The notes beneath the pieces were generated by a model. It did not search any database, was not told the DNA's origin, and worked only from the letters and a program-made list of their open reading frames with translations. Of a stretch of 8,578 nt of DNA, positions 6,647 through 8,578 are shown piece by piece; the stretch's first letter is position 1; every line of letters begins with the position of its first letter. The stretch lies in the NCBI GenBank assembly GCA_934678955.1, contig CAKUSI010000151.1, positions 1 to 8,578 on the forward strand, written 5' to 3'. A program made the position numbers and the translations under genes. This stretch comes from an uncultured Austwickia sp. (GTDB lineage Bacteria > Actinomycetota > Actinomycetes > Actinomycetales > Dermatophilaceae).

Positions 6647-6842
6647 CCGGGACCGCTGCAAAGATCCTCGGCGACCGCTGCAAAGGTCCTCGGGAGCGCT
6701 TCACGGACGCCGCCGGCCGATTCGCGAGAGGCGCCCGACCGATTCGCGGGAGCGCCCGGCCGATTCACGTGCGGCGCCCGATGATTCTCGGAAGCGCCCG
6801 GCCGACTCGCGAGCGCCCCGGATCAATTCACAGCGCCGCCCG
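6630..6842 (+). repeat. Tandem array of about ten 20-22-bp units in two sequence classes
   Basis: Unit boundaries by eye are 6630, 6651, 6673, 6694, 6716, 6738, 6759, 6781, 6801 and 6821, ending at 6842; unit lengths are 21, 22, 21, 22, 22, 21, 22, 20, 20 and 22. Units 1-3 share GACCGCTGCAAAGRTCC followed by YCGG and differ at only a few bases. Unit 4 (GAGCGCTTCACGGACGCCGC) is intermediate. Units 5-10 share a CGATTCNCG core and end in GCGCCCG or similar, and are more diverged. A weak eleventh and twelfth unit (6843-6885) may follow. There are no unique spacers between units, so it is not a CRISPR array. Unit length is not a multiple of three and varies, so a conserved repeat peptide is unlikely, although several frames are open because of the base composition. 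It sits in the 3' flank of the helical-protein gene. Confidence 0.85.
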
Positions 6843-6863
6843 ACGCGCTCGCCCCTCCCGCGG

Positions 6864-7131
6864 AACGGTCCGCCGAGCGCGCCGGTCGGCGTGAACACCC
6901 TGCCGGCGCTTGCTCAGCTCCCCGCGGCGGCCGCCAAGGCTCAGGAGATCCCCGCGCGGACCACGCCGGCCGCCGCGCAGCTCCCCCGGGCCTTCGCGCA
7001 GATCGCCCTGCCCCGAAGGCAGGCCTCAGCGCGCCTGTACCGGGTCATGGCGGTCCGGCTATGAATCGAGCTCCGCCCTCTTGGACGATCGGGTCGTCGG
7101 CAGGCAGGGCGCTCGTCTCCTCGAGCGCCTG
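6864..7131. other. Gene-poor stretch between the repeat array and the TPR-like gene
   Basis: It holds possible decayed array units to about 6885, then very GC-rich sequence. A GTG-started frame of 57 codons (6891-7064, +) codes for an Ala/Pro/Gln-rich peptide without recognisable features and no ribosome binding site. A small GC hairpin lies at 7007-7023 (CCTGCC, 5-nt loop, GGCAGG). From 7131 down to 7048 on the minus strand the frame of the TPR-like gene stays open past its stop (see that entry). No secure gene or RNA is seen. Confidence 0.5.
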
Positions 7132-7365
7132 CTACACCCGGAGCGCCTCGATGCAGCGCGCGATGCCCTCCATCAGCTCCCACGATCGGCGGAACTCGAG
7201 CTCGGCGCTGGCGTAGGCCCGCCTCGCGTAGAGCTCCGTCGCCCGGTCGAAGGCGGCCCTCGCCTCGGGTGAGGGGGGAGCGTCCACGTCCTGCCCAGCA
7301 CACGGTCGGGCAAGGAGGAAGGTGAGAGCGAGCAGCACGCTCAATGACTGGCGCCACCGCAACAT
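7132..7365 (-). CDS. Small secreted TPR-like protein, possibly 3'-truncated
   Basis: 77 residues from the ATG at 7365, which has AGGAGG 6 nt upstream (7372-7377). A GTG at 7380 is in frame, but it overlaps this site and is not needed. The N-terminus MLRWRQS-LSVLLALTFLLARPCAGQ is a typical signal peptide. The mature part ARAAFDRATELYARRAYASA-ELEFRRSWELMEG matches the first tetratricopeptide-like helix pair of exported myxobacterial TPR proteins, which normally continue with several more repeats. Here the frame ends after CIEALRV at an amber stop. Beyond it the frame stays open for 28 codons (QALEETSALPADDPIV...), compositionally like the continuation of such a protein, before TGA at 7045-7047. 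This suggests loss of internal sequence and a decayed 3' end, although a genuine short protein is possible. It probably lies downstream of the cysteine-rich gene, separated by a strong hairpin. Confidence 0.6.
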   Translation of the reverse strand: MLRWRQSLSVLLALTFLLARPCAGQDVDAPPSPEARAAFDRATELYARRAYASAELEFRRSWELMEGIARCIEALRV

Positions 7366-7402
7366 CTCCAACCTCCTCACGCCTGTGGGTCAATATCAAC
7401 GG

Positions 7403-7435
7403 GCGGGTTCCGAGCGCGAGTCGCTCGGAACCCGC
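7403..7435 (-). terminator. Perfect 14-bp inverted repeat, probable terminator of the lipoprotein gene
   Basis: Arms 7403-7416 (GCGGGTTCCGAGCG) and 7422-7435 pair over all 14 bases with a 5-nt loop (7417-7421). It starts 7 bp after the stop of the cysteine-rich lipoprotein gene on the minus strand and precedes the TPR-like gene by about 38 bp. The sequence after it on the minus strand (CCGTTGATATTG) has only a weak T content, so it is not a textbook intrinsic terminator; it may instead stabilise the 3' end or attenuate read-through. Confidence 0.65.
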
Positions 7436-7442
7436 GCTCAGC

Positions 7443-8578
7443 TCATGGGCAGGTCGGGGGCTCGATCTCGATCTCGACGCAGCGGTTCGTGCCCGGGTCG
7501 CACTCGAGGCCCGGCTCGCAGTTGTCGGGCGTCACGGTGCAGACCTCGCCCAGCCGCTTGAGGGCGACACACACGGTCGTGGCGCCGACCATGTCGCAGC
7601 TCGCGTAGGCGCTGCACTCCCGATTGACGGTGTCGCTCCCGACCGGGACGTCGCCGCACTGCGTGCCGACCTCGGTGTACTCCTGGGTGGCGCAGAGGTT
7701 CTCACCGTCGACGTCCTGGCAGGTCAGGCCGCGACGGATATCGCACGCGCTCCGGGTCGGCTCGCAGAGCTCGCCCTCGTCGAGCAAGGCCCGGCACTGG
7801 TTTGCGAGGCAGACGAAGCCTGCACCGCATTGAAGATCCGTCCCGTCGACGCAGGGGGCGTTGAGGCTTCCGTACTGGATCGTGCGACAGCGGGTGCCAT
7901 CGGCCGTATCGATCCCATCCATGTCGTCGTTCGCGGCTTGCAGGCACGCCTGGCCCGCGTACGTGTCGCAGAACTGCATGGTCCCGATGTTGGCCGGATT
8001 GCAGGTTCCATTCTCAGCGACCGCGCTGATGCACTGCCCGCGCGGGCATTCGGGCAGACCGAGCTGTCCGCTGGAAGGACGACAGAACATGCGGCGGCCC
8101 GTAGTGGGATGGATCCCGCACTGCGCATCCGTAAAGCAGGCGCCTTCGCTCGTCGCCACCTCCCCAGGGAGGGGGATGCACGCAGCAGGGATGGGCCCGC
8201 CGCCGAGGATTCCGTCACAGCCCGCGACCTGAGCGGCCTCGCAGGCGTCCTCGTCGGTGAGCCCGTTGGTCAGCGGGATGTCCGGCGTCGCCTCGGCGTC
8301 CTCACACGCCGCAGCGCGGACGCGGCGGCAGATCTCTTGGTTCTCGAACGCAGCCAGGAACCGGTTCGCGTCGCAGGACTCGTACAGCGTGCAGTAATCC
8401 TCAGCCGCGGCGGCGCACCCGCTCGGCGTGGGGCCGCCGTCGGTGTCGGGGGTCGGGCCGCTGTCGGTGCCGGGGCCGCCGTCGGTGCCGGGGCCGGGGC
8501 CGCCGCCGTCCATCATCGGGTTCGGGCCGCCGTCGGTGCCCGTGGTGGGCTCATCACACGCTACCGCCAGCAGGCCGC
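7443..8578 (-). CDS. Cysteine-rich lipoprotein with TDGGP linker (5' end outside window)
   Basis: The frame is open to the right edge. Upstream of the Met codon at 8516 it reads GLLAVACDEPTTGTDGGPNP, which looks like the end of a lipoprotein signal peptide with the lipid-modified Cys at 8556-8558 and an Asp following. A low-complexity linker of TDGGP/TDSGP units (about 8431-8538) tethers a cysteine-rich domain of about 330 residues to the membrane. Many Cys lie in repeats of the type GEVC-x6-C-x-PGLEC-x6-CV (also GELC...GLTC...LCA and APC...GFVCLANQC), similar to the Dickkopf-N-like cysteine repeats common in myxobacterial surface lipoproteins. An FLAAFEN helix near the start and AAEDYCTLYESCD are typical of this group. 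It is probably surface exposed and disulfide-rich; the ligand is unknown. Only a few codons of the signal peptide are missing at the edge. The style of the protein is recognised, the exact family is not. Confidence 0.88.
   Translation of the reverse strand, partial: GLLAVACDEPTTGTDGGPNPMMDGGGPGPGTDGGPGTDSGPTPDTDGGPTPSGCAAAAEDYCTLYESCDANRFLAAFENQEICRRVRAAACEDAEATPDIPLTNGLTDEDACEAAQVAGCDGILGGGPIPAACIPLPGEVATSEGACFTDAQCGIHPTTGRRMFCRPSSGQLGLPECPRGQCISAVAENGTCNPANIGTMQFCDTYAGQACLQAANDDMDGIDTADGTRCRTIQYGSLNAPCVDGTDLQCGAGFVCLANQCRALLDEGELCEPTRSACDIRRGLTCQDVDGENLCATQEYTEVGTQCGDVPVGSDTVNRECSAYASCDMVGATTVCVALKRLGEVCTVTPDNCEPGLECDPGTNRCVEIEIEPPTCP
8431..8538 (-). repeat. 15-bp direct repeats encoding TDGGP in the lipoprotein linker
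   Basis: Four copies of GGGCCGCYGTCGGTG on the plus strand at 8431-8445, 8455-8469, 8473-8487 and 8524-8538, one with T for C (giving TDSGP). They are in frame and spaced by short Pro/Gly codons. Such repeats can change linker length by slippage. Confidence 0.7.

Noticed and set aside
5824..6768. 314-codon minus-strand frame antisense to the helical protein and through the array (FAAV-type repeats)
   Set aside because: Composition is Arg/Ser/Ala-rich as usual for antisense frames, with no ribosome binding site; the plus frame has proper G/C-ended third positions.
6630..6842. CRISPR array
   Set aside because: Units are directly adjacent with no spacers, are too short and diverged, and there are no cas genes.
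6622..6894. TTG-started 90-codon plus frame across the array
   Set aside because: Units of 20-22 bp shift the frame so the peptide is not periodic; the open frame is due to base composition and there is no ribosome binding site.
6891..7064. GTG-started 57-codon plus frame after the array
   Set aside because: Ala/Pro/Gln-rich, no ribosome binding site and no recognisable features; mentioned only as content of the gene-poor stretch.

Overview
High-GC DNA with strongly G/C-biased third codon positions. A cysteine-rich lipoprotein with a TDGGP-type linker, a secreted TPR-like small protein and a VgrG with its own cargo genes all point to a predatory or social Myxococcota (Sandaracinus/Polyangiales type). 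This assignment is inference from gene style, not from a marker gene.

Left edge (2-313, +): the 3' end of pntB, the beta subunit of the proton-translocating NAD(P) transhydrogenase. It converges on a minus-strand block (5516 down to 352) that reads as a type VI secretion spike-and-cargo cassette. In transcription order this holds a vgrG with an unusual Gly/Ala-rich N-terminal extension; an unrecognised 165-residue protein that is richer in A/T than its neighbours; a possible 35-residue ORF coupled by a TGATG overlap; a secreted protein of about 393 residues with two cysteines; and a 275/276-residue protein resembling M91/NleD metallopeptidase-like effectors, whose HExxH motif reads EELFH. The last two genes overlap, so they are probably translated together.

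Middle (5624-7064, +): about 225 bp of internal pntB sequence occurs as an out-of-place fragment on the same strand as the edge copy. It stops abruptly at residues GYGMAVARA. After a 72-bp leader and a good ribosome binding site comes a 225-residue, all-helical protein of unknown function (5921-6598). Some 31 bp past its stop begins a tandem array of about ten 20-22-bp units (6630-6842). The first three units are of one sequence class, with a GACC-8-GGTC inverted repeat. The rest, after a hybrid unit, are of a second, more diverged class. The helical protein plus 3' array is the part of the window most like an undescribed system.

Right side (minus strand): a 77-residue secreted TPR-like protein that seems shortened at its 3' end (7132-7365), a perfect 14-bp inverted repeat (7403-7435) that may terminate the upstream gene, and a cysteine-rich lipoprotein that runs off the right edge (7443-8578). 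The stretch 6864-7131 has no gene I can support.
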